The notes under the pieces: generated by a model
The model's input: only the letters and a program-made list of their open reading frames with translations
Told to the model about the DNA's origin: nothing
Database searches by the model: none
In this document: one piece after another, positions 1-7,200 of the stretch
Numbering within the stretch: position 1 is the stretch's first letter
How the letters are laid out: every line of letters starts with the position of its first letter
Position numbers and translations under genes: made by a program
Source: Paraflavitalea sp. CAU 1676
GTDB lineage: Bacteria; Bacteroidota; Bacteroidia; Chitinophagales; Chitinophagaceae
NCBI RefSeq assembly: GCF_029223285.1
Contig: NZ_JARHUJ010000008.1
Span: forward strand, 186,001-250,000
Length of the DNA: 64,000 nt
Direction of reading: 5' to 3'

Positions 1-359
1 AGCCTGCCATGATCGTAGAGGTAGGCATCCACGTAAGTGAGGTGGTGAAAAGAAAGGATCATATCGGCATCAGCAGCAGTAGCATTGCTGAGCGGCATAC
101 GCAACCAATAATAGCTGGTGGGCGATTGTTGTTTTAATTGCTGAAGGGGAATGAATGCTGCACGATGCTCGTGGGCATTGGCGGTGTCGGATTGTTTGGT
201 AACATCTTCCCACACCTCGAAATAGGGCGCCAGCTTTGTAATGACGGCGGCCTGATCGCTGGAGCGTATCGTCAATGTATCGGCCCGGCAGGGTAGGGCT
301 GCCAGCAATACAAAAAGGATGCAATACAGTTTTGGTGGGGCGAGGGGCTTGATCAACAT
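1..359 (-). CDS. Partial sensor protein with 7TMR-DISM-type extracellular domain, cut by left edge
   Basis: The minus-strand frame is open from an ATG at 359 to the window edge (119 codons). It starts with a hydrophobic signal peptide (about residues 1-26) and continues into a domain with the pattern YYWLRMPLSN, then alternating beta strands ending in YVDAYLYDHG. This pattern matches the second 7TMR-DISM extracellular domain, which in known proteins sits before seven membrane helices and a kinase, cyclase or phosphatase output module. The transmembrane and output parts lie outside the window, so the type of signalling protein is unknown. It is divergent from the histidine kinase at 691. Family assignment is by motif memory only. 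Confidence 0.65.
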   Translation of the reverse strand, partial: MLIKPLAPPKLYCILFVLLAALPCRADTLTIRSSDQAAVITKLAPYFEVWEDVTKQSDTANAHEHRAAFIPLQQLKQQSPTSYYWLRMPLSNATAADADMILSFHHLTYVDAYLYDHGR

Positions 360-690
360 GTGCGATAAAAATGCAATATACTGTTTCTCAACACATAAAA
401 TCTCTCCTTAATAAGTTGATAACGGAGCTTTTGACCGTTATTTGACAAATTTGTCAATTATACCCAAAAACCTTGATCGTGATCATCATCGTTTACTACG
501 GTCGATTCCTGCTTCGATAACTTTGAGGGCACTCCCCAGTCACCCCGGTCTTGTATCAATTGTGAAAATGGTTGTATGAGTTGTAGTAAAGCAGTTCCAT
601 AATGCCAAAGCGGCCAGCTGAGCATCGTCGTTTTGCCCCCTGTAAACCAATTTCCTTCCTAATTTAGAAAAGTTTTAGATAGCCTGAATT
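360..690. other. Divergent intergenic region between two sensor genes
   Basis: I find no credible gene in these 331 bases. The one notable element is a perfect 16-bp palindrome at 442-457, listed separately. No clear TAnnTTTG promoter was found for either flanking gene. Confidence 0.6.
442..457. promoter_or_regulatory. Perfect 16-bp palindrome, operator candidate
   Basis: TTGACAAATTTGTCAA equals its own reverse complement over all 16 bases. It lies 83 bases upstream of the minus-strand sensor start and 234 bases upstream of the plus-strand kinase start. There is no T-tract, so it does not look like a terminator. A dimeric regulator site is an inference. Confidence 0.4.
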
Positions 691-2676
691 ATGAATCTAC
701 CAATAGCAACCTCCGTCTGCAAAACGATCTGGCTGATGGGGCTCTTCTCGATGCTCACCGGCATTGTAAGGGCTCAATCAATACAGGATGTTCACAACAA
801 GCACCAACCGCTGATAAAAGCCGCCAAGGACGATACAACCCGCATCCGCAACTGGCTCAGGTATGCGGATGAAATGATGGATGTCGATAATGATACGGCC
901 CTGCCGATCCTGCAAAAGGTCATTGCCCTCAGTGAAAAAAAACAATTCGTATATGGTCTGGGTAAAAGCGCCATGTTGATGGGGGTAGTGTATGCCGATA
1001 AAGCGTCGTTCGGTACCTCGCTCTCCTGGTACCAAAAAGCCCTCACGCATTTCACTACCCTGAACAATCAGTTGGAGACCGGTAAAGTATACAACAATAT
1101 AGGCAACCTGGCTTTTTTTCAGGATGAGTTTGAAGACGCCATCACTGCCTACCTGAAGGCGGTAGATGCATTTGAAAAAGCTGGCGAAACGCGACTGGTA
1201 GCGCAGGTGTACGATGGCATCGGCAATACCTTTCACGAAATAAGCCGTTTTGATAAGAGTCTCGATTACCTCATGAAAGCAGAAACCATTGCGCGTGCGA
1301 ATAAGGATACTACGCTGCTAAGCCGGGTGCTCAATAACAAGAGTGTAACGCTTACCTCTATGGGTCGGGAGAGGGAAGGGATCAATATTTACCTGGAGGT
1401 ATTGAAGATGGCCGATCAGGGAAATAACCTGGTAACGCGGTTCATGGTGAGGTCCAACCTGGCCAATTCCTACATCAACCTGAAGAAACCCGACTCGGCT
1501 GCCTACTACCTGCGCGAAGCCGAGCCACTGGCCGTTCGCGCCAATACGCCTTACTACCTGATGAACGTGTACCTGTGTTATGTGAAGGTTCATTATGCGC
1601 AACAACGTTGGGCGAAAGCCAAAGAATACTTGTTGAAGGCGAAACCGATCGCAGAAGAGATCGGCAGTAAGGAAGGGTTGTGGAAAGTATATGGGCACCT
1701 GCTGAAGGTCTATGCCCAACTTGGCATGAACAGGGAAAGCCTGGCAGCCTTCGATCAGTTCAGGGAGTACAATGATACCATACTGAATGAGAAAATGGCG
1801 GCCAGGGTCAACGATTTGGAAGCAAAGTACCGTTCGTTGCAGAAGGATAAGGAACTCTCCGATCAACAGCTGGCCATCGAGCAACAAAAAGTTAGCTTGA
1901 AGAAGAAGGACATGTGGATCGTCATCACGGTGATCGCCATGGTTACCTTCCTGATCATAGGCGCCCTGGTTTGGCTGGGCATCCGGCAAAAACAAAAATT
2001 GCAATGGCACATGATCCGCCAGGAGCACGAGCTGCTGGCCATCAGGGCCATGATGGAAGGGGAGGAGCGGGAGCGAACCCGTATCGCCCGCAACCTGCAC
2101 GATGGAGTGGGCAGCATATTGTCGGCTGCACGGCTCAATATGGATTCGCTGGGTCACCAGGTGGGGCAACTGCCATCCATACCGGCTTACCGTGAGTCGT
2201 TGACCTTGTTGAAGGATGCTACGGCCGAGATCCGGGAAACAGCGCACAACTTATTGCCGGTGCTATTGCATGAGCAGGGCCTGCAGGAGGCCGTCAGGGC
2301 ATTTTGCCAGAAATTCAACAGCGATCAATTGGAGGTTGCATTCCAGTCATTGGGGGAGTCCGTTCGATTCGATCATCACTTCGAACTAATGGTGTACCGG
2401 ACGATACAGGAATTGATCAATAACGTGATCAGGCATGCGGAAGCCTCCCGGGCCATAGTACAGCTGGCCATCCATGCCGATATGGTGAGTATTACAGTAG
2501 AAGACAATGGTAAAGGGTTCGATCCGGATAACCTAGAACAGACAGATGGGCTGGGCATCCACAGTCTCCATTCTCGTATGAAGGCATTTCAGGGAAAGGT
2601 TGATATCGATTCCTCTGCCCGCGGCACATCCATCCACGTTGAGTTCAAAGCCGATCCGGTACAACATGTGGCTTGA
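691..2676 (+). CDS. TPR-repeat sensor histidine kinase (HisKA_3/NarX-LiaS class)
   Basis: This 661-residue protein has a signal peptide (1-29), tetratricopeptide repeats over about 35-370, a short coiled coil, one membrane helix (about 408-431) and a C-terminal kinase. The dimerisation box ARNLHDGVGS carries the phospho-acceptor H470. The ATPase domain has an N-box with N577/N578 and the G1 box DNGKGF at 605-610. HisKA_3 kinases normally phosphorylate NarL-type response regulators, but none is encoded nearby, so it is an orphan within this window. The TPR region before the membrane helix is presumably periplasmic, an arrangement common in Bacteroidota. The signal it senses is unknown. Confidence 0.9.
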   Translation: MNLPIATSVCKTIWLMGLFSMLTGIVRAQSIQDVHNKHQPLIKAAKDDTTRIRNWLRYADEMMDVDNDTALPILQKVIALSEKKQFVYGLGKSAMLMGVVYADKASFGTSLSWYQKALTHFTTLNNQLETGKVYNNIGNLAFFQDEFEDAITAYLKAVDAFEKAGETRLVAQVYDGIGNTFHEISRFDKSLDYLMKAETIARANKDTTLLSRVLNNKSVTLTSMGREREGINIYLEVLKMADQGNNLVTRFMVRSNLANSYINLKKPDSAAYYLREAEPLAVRANTPYYLMNVYLCYVKVHYAQQRWAKAKEYLLKAKPIAEEIGSKEGLWKVYGHLLKVYAQLGMNRESLAAFDQFREYNDTILNEKMAARVNDLEAKYRSLQKDKELSDQQLAIEQQKVSLKKKDMWIVITVIAMVTFLIIGALVWLGIRQKQKLQWHMIRQEHELLAIRAMMEGEERERTRIARNLHDGVGSILSAARLNMDSLGHQVGQLPSIPAYRESLTLLKDATAEIRETAHNLLPVLLHEQGLQEAVRAFCQKFNSDQLEVAFQSLGESVRFDHHFELMVYRTIQELINNVIRHAEASRAIVQLAIHADMVSITVEDNGKGFDPDNLEQTDGLGIHSLHSRMKAFQGKVDIDSSARGTSIHVEFKADPVQHVA

Positions 2677-2697
2677 GCGGATGCTGCTCTTGAATCA

Positions 2698-2729
2698 TTA
2701 CCGGCATGATCGATCGACCATGCCGGTAA
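2698..2729. terminator. Convergent-gene hairpin
   Basis: An 11-bp inverted repeat (TTACCGGCATG at 2698-2708, CATGCCGGTAA at 2719-2729) sits in the 62-base gap between two convergent genes. It lacks a clear T-tract on either strand, so its role as a bidirectional terminator is likely from position but not certain. Confidence 0.5.
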
Positions 2730-2738
2730 GTGTTGTCA

Positions 2739-3788
2739 TTATTGAAGACCCAGAAATTTAAAGGGCTGACTGTCTTTAAACGCCGCCGCGGCATTGCCGG
2801 CATATACTTCTCCTTTTGAAAGTCCCAGGCGTTTTACCGCTGCCTTCTCCGAAAAATCGATATCCTTCAGGTTCACCCAAAACGTATTGGGTGTTAACAC
2901 CGTTTCGAAATAATACACCAGGTTCTTTTGATCCGATACCGAGCGCCAGCGGGTAGAGGAAATATTGGGTTGATCGGGCGTGGTAATGCCGTAGGGCACG
3001 GAGCAATTGCGGATCACGCTGAAAACACTGGCTACCGCGATATGGGTATTGTCGGTTTTAGGAATGGCCTCCGTATAAAAGGAAGCCCGTACGAAACGGT
3101 CTGCTGCACGGTTGGTACCGGGTAACATAACGGTGCCGCCGATATCGTGCCAGTATTCATTCAGCGCAAGCTGTTTATCGAAAACGGGTGAGTTGGTCAT
3201 TACCTGGTAGCGCTTATCGTGGTGAATGATCAGTTTACCTTTCACATATTCAAAGATGGCATTGTCGCCCGAAGGGTCCGATACCGACATATGCAGGTTG
3301 GCCATGCGGTCCTCACCGGGTACCTTGTCGCTCACCACGATGAATTTTTCCTGTTCCAGCTCTTTCACCACATCGGTTACGGTAGCATAATTGTCCAATA
3401 CATACTGGATCCAGGCGGCAATGGTAAGTCCTGGCTTTTTGCCATCATAGGCAGGGTATTCAGACTCGGCCAGCCAAAGCAGGTTGGCCACGAGCCCCTT
3501 TTCATTCATGCCATCGGTACTGCAGAAATCATAGGCTGATGCCACCACGCTGCCATACTTCGATTTCCACTTCAGTGAGTTGGGGCCGGCTTCGCCGCTC
3601 CTGCTCATGCCCCGCGGGAAGATCCAAAGGTTGGGATAAATGTCTTCCTTCCAATCCATCGACCGGGCGGTGAGGATAAGATCATTCAGGCCTTTGTACA
3701 TAACCCGGGTGCAGGCATAGCTTTCATAAAAAGCACCTGCTACCTGCCATACAAACAATAACAACGCAGACTTGATCATCGTACGCAT
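2739..3788 (-). CDS. Secreted linear amide C-N hydrolase (choloylglycine hydrolase/penicillin V acylase family)
   Basis: This Ntn-hydrolase has a signal peptide that ends just before Cys26, so export cleavage at YA-C would expose the N-terminal nucleophile. R42 and D45 in TARSMDW stand at the same distances from the nucleophile as R18 and D21 of bile salt hydrolases, and a TNSPVF motif supplies the usual Asn. The family splits amide bonds in conjugated bile salts, penicillin V or acyl-homoserine lactones; sequence alone does not choose among them. In a likely environmental organism acyl-amide or AHL substrates seem more plausible than bile salts. A second in-frame Met lies at residue 4. The gene converges with the upstream kinase. 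Confidence 0.88.
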   Translation of the reverse strand: MRTMIKSALLLFVWQVAGAFYESYACTRVMYKGLNDLILTARSMDWKEDIYPNLWIFPRGMSRSGEAGPNSLKWKSKYGSVVASAYDFCSTDGMNEKGLVANLLWLAESEYPAYDGKKPGLTIAAWIQYVLDNYATVTDVVKELEQEKFIVVSDKVPGEDRMANLHMSVSDPSGDNAIFEYVKGKLIIHHDKRYQVMTNSPVFDKQLALNEYWHDIGGTVMLPGTNRAADRFVRASFYTEAIPKTDNTHIAVASVFSVIRNCSVPYGITTPDQPNISSTRWRSVSDQKNLVYYFETVLTPNTFWVNLKDIDFSEKAAVKRLGLSKGEVYAGNAAAAFKDSQPFKFLGLQ

Positions 3789-3993
3789 ACAGAGGTTTTT
3801 GGTGAATACAATAAATAAGCCGGTTGAGAGCAGGAGTTGTATAGTCGACTAGGCCGGTCGCCTCCCTGTTCGATAGCCTGTAATGCAGGGATGCAGGTGA
3901 ATAGATCAGTAATGGACCAAAGATATTGATTTAGGCAGGATTTGGGGTAGGCCTGGTGCATGGAAATATACATGACTTCCCATCATTTGTCAA

Positions 3994-4024
3994 TTGACCC
4001 CGACCCGGTGGGCCTATAGCTTTG
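3994..4024 (+). promoter_or_regulatory. Bacteroidota-type promoter of the esterase gene
   Basis: TAGCTTTG at 4017-4024 fits the -7 consensus TAnnTTTG, with TTG at 3994-3996 placed 20 bases upstream as a -33 element. It lies 41 bases before the start codon at 4065. Confidence 0.5.
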
Positions 4025-4064
4025 CAGGTATTCACAGAATCAATCATTATCAAAACCAGCAACA

Positions 4065-5147
4065 ATGAAATCATCCGTTTATTTGGTGTTACCCGTACTG
4101 CTGCTTGCGGCGTGTGGAGGTGAGGGCGATAAAACCCAGGCCCTCGCATCACCATCTTCCGATTCGGTAAAAGTGGCAGCCGTATTGGACTACGCAGCTG
4201 ATCCGGCTATCGAAGCCGAAACAAAGTCATTCCTGAAAGCACTCAATACCAGCGGCGGTAAGCCTATGGAAACCATGGAGCCCGCCGATGCACGCAAAGT
4301 GCTGGAGGGAGCTCAGACATCGGTGCAGGTAGATGTATCGGGTGTGGAGACTACCGAAAAAACGATTACGGAAGATGGACTCACCGTAAAGTTATATGTA
4401 GTGAAGCCTGCGGGCGCAAAAGGTGCGCTGCCGGCCTTTATGTTTTTCCACGGCGGTGGTTGGGTGATTGGTGATTTTGCAACGCACCAGCGCTTCATTC
4501 ACGACCTGGTAGTTCATTCAGGTGCAGTAGCAGTGCATGCAGAGTATACGCGTTCGCCCGAGGCAAGGTATCCCGTTGCGGTGAATGAATGTTATGCGGC
4601 TACTAAATGGGTGGCAACGCATGGTGCTGAAATAGGCGTGGATGGTAAGAGACTGGCAGTAGCCGGCAATAGTGCGGGTGGTAACCTCGCAGCAGCCGTA
4701 GCACTGATGGCTAAGGATAAGAAGGGGCCCGAATTGAAGTTCCAGTTATTGTTCTGGCCTGTAACGAATGCTGATTTTGAAACAGGCTCTTATAATCAAT
4801 TTGCGACCGATCGTTTTCTTACGAAGAACATGATGAAATGGTTCTGGGGGCACTATGCACCGGATGAAGTAAAGCGCAAAGAGATCTATGCTTCTCCCTT
4901 GCAGGCAACAGCCGACCAGTTGAAGGGATTGCCGGCAACGTTGGTGCAAACCGCCGAGAACGACGTGTTGCGCGATGAAGGAGAGGCCTATGCCCGTAAA
5001 ATGAATGAAGCTGGTGTGAAGGTATCGCTGGTAAGGTGCCAGGGCATGATACACGATTATGGCTTGCTCAATCCGTTGGCCACTGTTCCCGAAGTGCAGT
5101 CGGCATTGCGGTATGCAGCCAATGAGTTGAAGGGGGCGTTGAAGTAG
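4065..5147 (+). CDS. Lipoprotein alpha/beta-hydrolase esterase (hormone-sensitive lipase family)
   Basis: The protein (360 residues) begins with a lipoprotein signal, lipobox LAAC with Cys17. The core carries the HSL-family oxyanion motif HGGGW (129-133), nucleophile S203 in GNSAGG, acid D300 in END and H330 in MIHDYG, so the full catalytic triad is present. Family members hydrolyse short-chain carboxylic esters. Residues about 20-95 form a low-similarity N-terminal region. It is a single gene, with its own promoter upstream and a hairpin terminator at 5188-5215. The substrate is unknown. Confidence 0.9.
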   Translation: MKSSVYLVLPVLLLAACGGEGDKTQALASPSSDSVKVAAVLDYAADPAIEAETKSFLKALNTSGGKPMETMEPADARKVLEGAQTSVQVDVSGVETTEKTITEDGLTVKLYVVKPAGAKGALPAFMFFHGGGWVIGDFATHQRFIHDLVVHSGAVAVHAEYTRSPEARYPVAVNECYAATKWVATHGAEIGVDGKRLAVAGNSAGGNLAAAVALMAKDKKGPELKFQLLFWPVTNADFETGSYNQFATDRFLTKNMMKWFWGHYAPDEVKRKEIYASPLQATADQLKGLPATLVQTAENDVLRDEGEAYARKMNEAGVKVSLVRCQGMIHDYGLLNPLATVPEVQSALRYAANELKGALK

Positions 5148-5187
5148 GGACAGGAAAAATAACAGATGTACCGTGTTGGAAGGAAAA

Positions 5188-5215
5188 AAAGAGGCTACCC
5201 GTAAGTAGCCTCTTT
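5188..5215. terminator. Bidirectional rho-independent terminator
   Basis: AAAGAGGCTAC (5188-5198) pairs perfectly with GTAGCCTCTTT (5205-5215) around a 6-base loop, with A- and T-rich ends serving both converging genes. Confidence 0.8.
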
Positions 5216-5226
5216 GTGTTAGGCGC

Positions 5227-5712
5227 CTATTCGCATAGGCTTAATGTGTTGGTGTCTTTCGTGCTAAACTGGATGAGTTTTACTTTGTTGGCCTTGTTGT
5301 AATGGAGAACAAGGGTGCCATAAGCGGTCTGAAAAGCGTCCCAGGTGTCATCCTTCATCTTGGGGTGGCCGAGTACTTTGAACAGGCTGCCGCGGCTGGC
5401 GCCAATAAGCGGAACACTCAGTTTTCCTTTGAACTTTTCGCCGATTTCGATATAGTCGCGGCTGGTGTAAAAAGTAATGTCTTTGTCTTTGAAGTAGATC
5501 GCTTCCCCGCATTTGGCGCTGTCGGTAGTGGCGCTGGTGAAGCAGGGAAATTTCGCCTTGATCTCGCCTGCACCGGCGGTGGCTTTGTAGGTATTCACTT
5601 TTCCTTCGAGGATGTCTACGTCGAAGGCGGGGCAGATTACTTTGGCTTTTAACTGGCCAATGGATGACAGGGACAGGGCAAGGCAGCAGAGGGCGAGGCA
5701 GATGTTTTTCAT
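5227..5712 (-). CDS. Small secreted protein of unknown function
   Basis: I do not recognise this 161-residue protein. It has a clear signal peptide (about 1-23) and a mature part with four cysteines, at about 27, 57, 68 and the penultimate residue, enough for two disulfides. The mature region alternates polar and hydrophobic residues in a beta-rich pattern, consistent with a small periplasmic or surface domain. It shares the bidirectional terminator with the converging esterase gene and has no operon partner. Confidence 0.75.
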   Translation of the reverse strand: MKNICLALCCLALSLSSIGQLKAKVICPAFDVDILEGKVNTYKATAGAGEIKAKFPCFTSATTDSAKCGEAIYFKDKDITFYTSRDYIEIGEKFKGKLSVPLIGASRGSLFKVLGHPKMKDDTWDAFQTAYGTLVLHYNKANKVKLIQFSTKDTNTLSLCE

Positions 5713-5907
5713 AAATGCTTGATTTTAAAGGTTGGGGGCATACTTGCAGGTGTGCCTGCACGAGCATATGCAAATTCAATGCTAAAAAATAAAACGGCGG
5801 GTGGGGCGGTAGTATAATTTTTGAACTGTTGGTAAAAGGTGAGAAAGGTGCTGGAAAATTCTGTGCGGAAAAAAAGCCTAGGGGTCGGGCAATTTTTTTG
5901 AAAGAAG

Positions 5908-5940
5908 TTTGTTCCATTTAGTTGATTTCCCTTACTTTTG
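5908..5940 (+). promoter_or_regulatory. Promoter of tRNA-Lys
   Basis: TTTG (5908-5911) and TACTTTTG (5933-5940) match the Bacteroidota -33/-7 consensus with a 21-base spacer. The tRNA begins 52 bases downstream. Confidence 0.7.
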
Positions 5941-5991
5941 CAATCCCTTTTACGGAAAAGCGGTTCGCCGCCGGATGGAAAAGGAAGATTA

Positions 5992-6065
5992 GACTCCCTA
6001 GCTCAGTTGGTTAGAGCTACTGACTCTTAATCAGTAGGTCCTGGGTTCGAGTCCCAGGGGGGTCA
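5992..6065 (+). tRNA. tRNA-Lys (anticodon CTT)
   Basis: The 74 bases fold into a standard cloverleaf. The acceptor stem pairs GACTCCC with GGGGGTC (one T-G pair), the D stem is GCTC/GAGC, the anticodon stem is ACTGA/TCAGT and the T arm is CTGGG/CCCAG with a TTCGAGT loop. The anticodon loop CTCTTAA gives CTT, which reads AAG (Lys). CCA is not encoded; the discriminator base is A. Confidence 0.96.
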
Positions 6066-6069
6066 CGAA

Positions 6070-6100
6070 AAAGAGGTTCGCTTAGCGAACCTCTTTTTTT
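6070..6100 (+). terminator. Terminator of tRNA-Lys
   Basis: AAGAGGTTCGC (6071-6081) pairs with GCGAACCTCTT (6085-6095) and is followed by a T run to 6100. Confidence 0.88.
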
Positions 6101-6159
6101 GTTGCTGGTAGTAATTGTTTACCAGCGTCTCTGTTGAGGGATGGCTTTACCTCGGGTCA

Positions 6160-6924
6160 TTAAAACGGCACGCCCGCATAGCCATTCGAAATCAGGTTTG
6201 TTCCCTGGAAGGTGTTGGATAGAATATCGTACCGGGCATAGTTGTCTCCGTTGAAGAGATATAATTGTGGAGTACTGTAATGCCAGGTGTCCACATAGGT
6301 GGCGTCGACCGATGAAAAGGGCACGCCCGCATATCCTGCCACGATCGAATTGGTTCCCATAAATGTATTCGTCAGAATATCATATCGTGCATACTGTGAA
6401 CCATTGAACAGGTATAATTGCGGGGTACTGTAATGCCAGGTATCGACATATGCCGCATCAATCGTTGCAAACGGAACACCTGCATATCCTGCCCCGATCG
6501 AATTGGTTCCCATAAAGGTGTTGGTTAGAATATCATAACGCGCATACTGAGTGCCACTGAAAAGGTACAATTGTGGCGTGCTGTAATGCCAGGTGTCCAC
6601 ATAGGCAGCGTCGATCGATGAAAAGGGCACGGCGGCATACCCTGCAGCAATTGTATTGGTACCCATAAAGGTGTTGGCTAGCACATCATAACGCGCATAC
6701 TGGCTGCCATTGAAAATATACAGTTGCGGCGTGCTGTAATGCCAGGTGTCCACATAAGTGCCATTAAAGCGGCCTTGTGTAATTGATTTTGCCCCTTTAT
6801 TGTCTCCTTCAGTAGCCGGCTTTTCCGTTGTTGCTTTTGATTCGGATGAAATGATATCGCTTTTTTGACAGGCGAATAATAATAACAATAGGGAGCCAGA
6901 AAATAAGGTTTTTACTTTTTTCAT
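6160..6924 (-). CDS. Lipoprotein with four hemopexin-like repeats
   Basis: The start is placed at 6924 because the protein then opens with a good lipoprotein signal (MKKVKTLF..., lipobox LFAC); the frame stays open to 7050 but that extension has no signal-peptide character. The mature 254-residue precursor has a short linker and then four copies of a 51-residue unit beginning YVDTWHYSTPQLYLF and containing QYARYD and GYAGVPF, with IDAA between units. This follows the hemopexin repeat pattern (DAA, aromatic, F-G-Y-RYD), which folds as one blade of a four-bladed propeller, so the protein should form exactly one complete propeller tethered to a membrane. Ligand unknown; hemopexin folds bind haem, metals or proteins. 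Confidence 0.82.
   Translation of the reverse strand: MKKVKTLFSGSLLLLLFACQKSDIISSESKATTEKPATEGDNKGAKSITQGRFNGTYVDTWHYSTPQLYIFNGSQYARYDVLANTFMGTNTIAAGYAAVPFSSIDAAYVDTWHYSTPQLYLFSGTQYARYDILTNTFMGTNSIGAGYAGVPFATIDAAYVDTWHYSTPQLYLFNGSQYARYDILTNTFMGTNSIVAGYAGVPFSSVDATYVDTWHYSTPQLYLFNGDNYARYDILSNTFQGTNLISNGYAGVPF
6163..6756 (-). repeat. Four tandem 153-bp coding repeats
   Basis: The motif TGCCAGG recurs at 6281, 6434, 6587 and 6740, exactly 153 bases apart. Three units are complete and the C-terminal one stops after 45 residues. The protein copies are nearly identical while the DNA copies differ mainly at third codon positions. Confidence 0.9.
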
Positions 6925-7173
6925 ATAAATGGTTTTGATTTGATGGCAAGTTAACCGGAACCTATACTGTGTGTTAGCTGCATTTAATAACTGATCGCTT
7001 TTCCCAATAACTGATGTAGTTTCGGAAACAAGAGGAATGGGTGCGATCATTGTTTCTCCTGCAAAAATGGATAATAGAATTATATGCTGTTTTGCAGACG
7101 AGCGCCTTATTACCCTTTGGCATCACCGGTTAATTTGTTAAATTGGGAACACTATACGCTGGCCATTCCGGTC

Positions 7174-7186
7174 GGCTAAACCACTC
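7174..7186 (+). promoter_or_regulatory. 13-base element shared with the operon start at 11797
   Basis: GGCTAAACCACTC lies 14 bases before the kinase start codon. GGCTAAACCATTC, one base different, lies at 11797-11809 just before the start of the downstream operon. A common control element is possible but untested. Confidence 0.3.
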
Positions 7187-7200
7187 CCAAAAATTAAACC

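Noticed and set aside
1318-2247. 309-codon frame antisense to the first histidine kinase
   Set aside because: The plus strand encodes full TPR and kinase motifs; the antisense product is rich in Gln, Leu and His with no domain, typical of a shadow frame.
5992-6160. tRNA-Lys as integration site of a mobile element
   Set aside because: No integrase, no repeated tRNA 3' end and no change in gene type next to it.
6925-7050. N-terminal extension of the hemopexin-like lipoprotein
   Set aside because: Reading from 7050 buries the lipoprotein signal inside the protein; the Met at 6924 is right in front of it.
7140-7200. Sigma54 promoter upstream of the TPR/HisKA_2 kinase
   Set aside because: TGGCCATT near 7160 and TGGCAT near 7119 lack GC at the required 10-base spacing.
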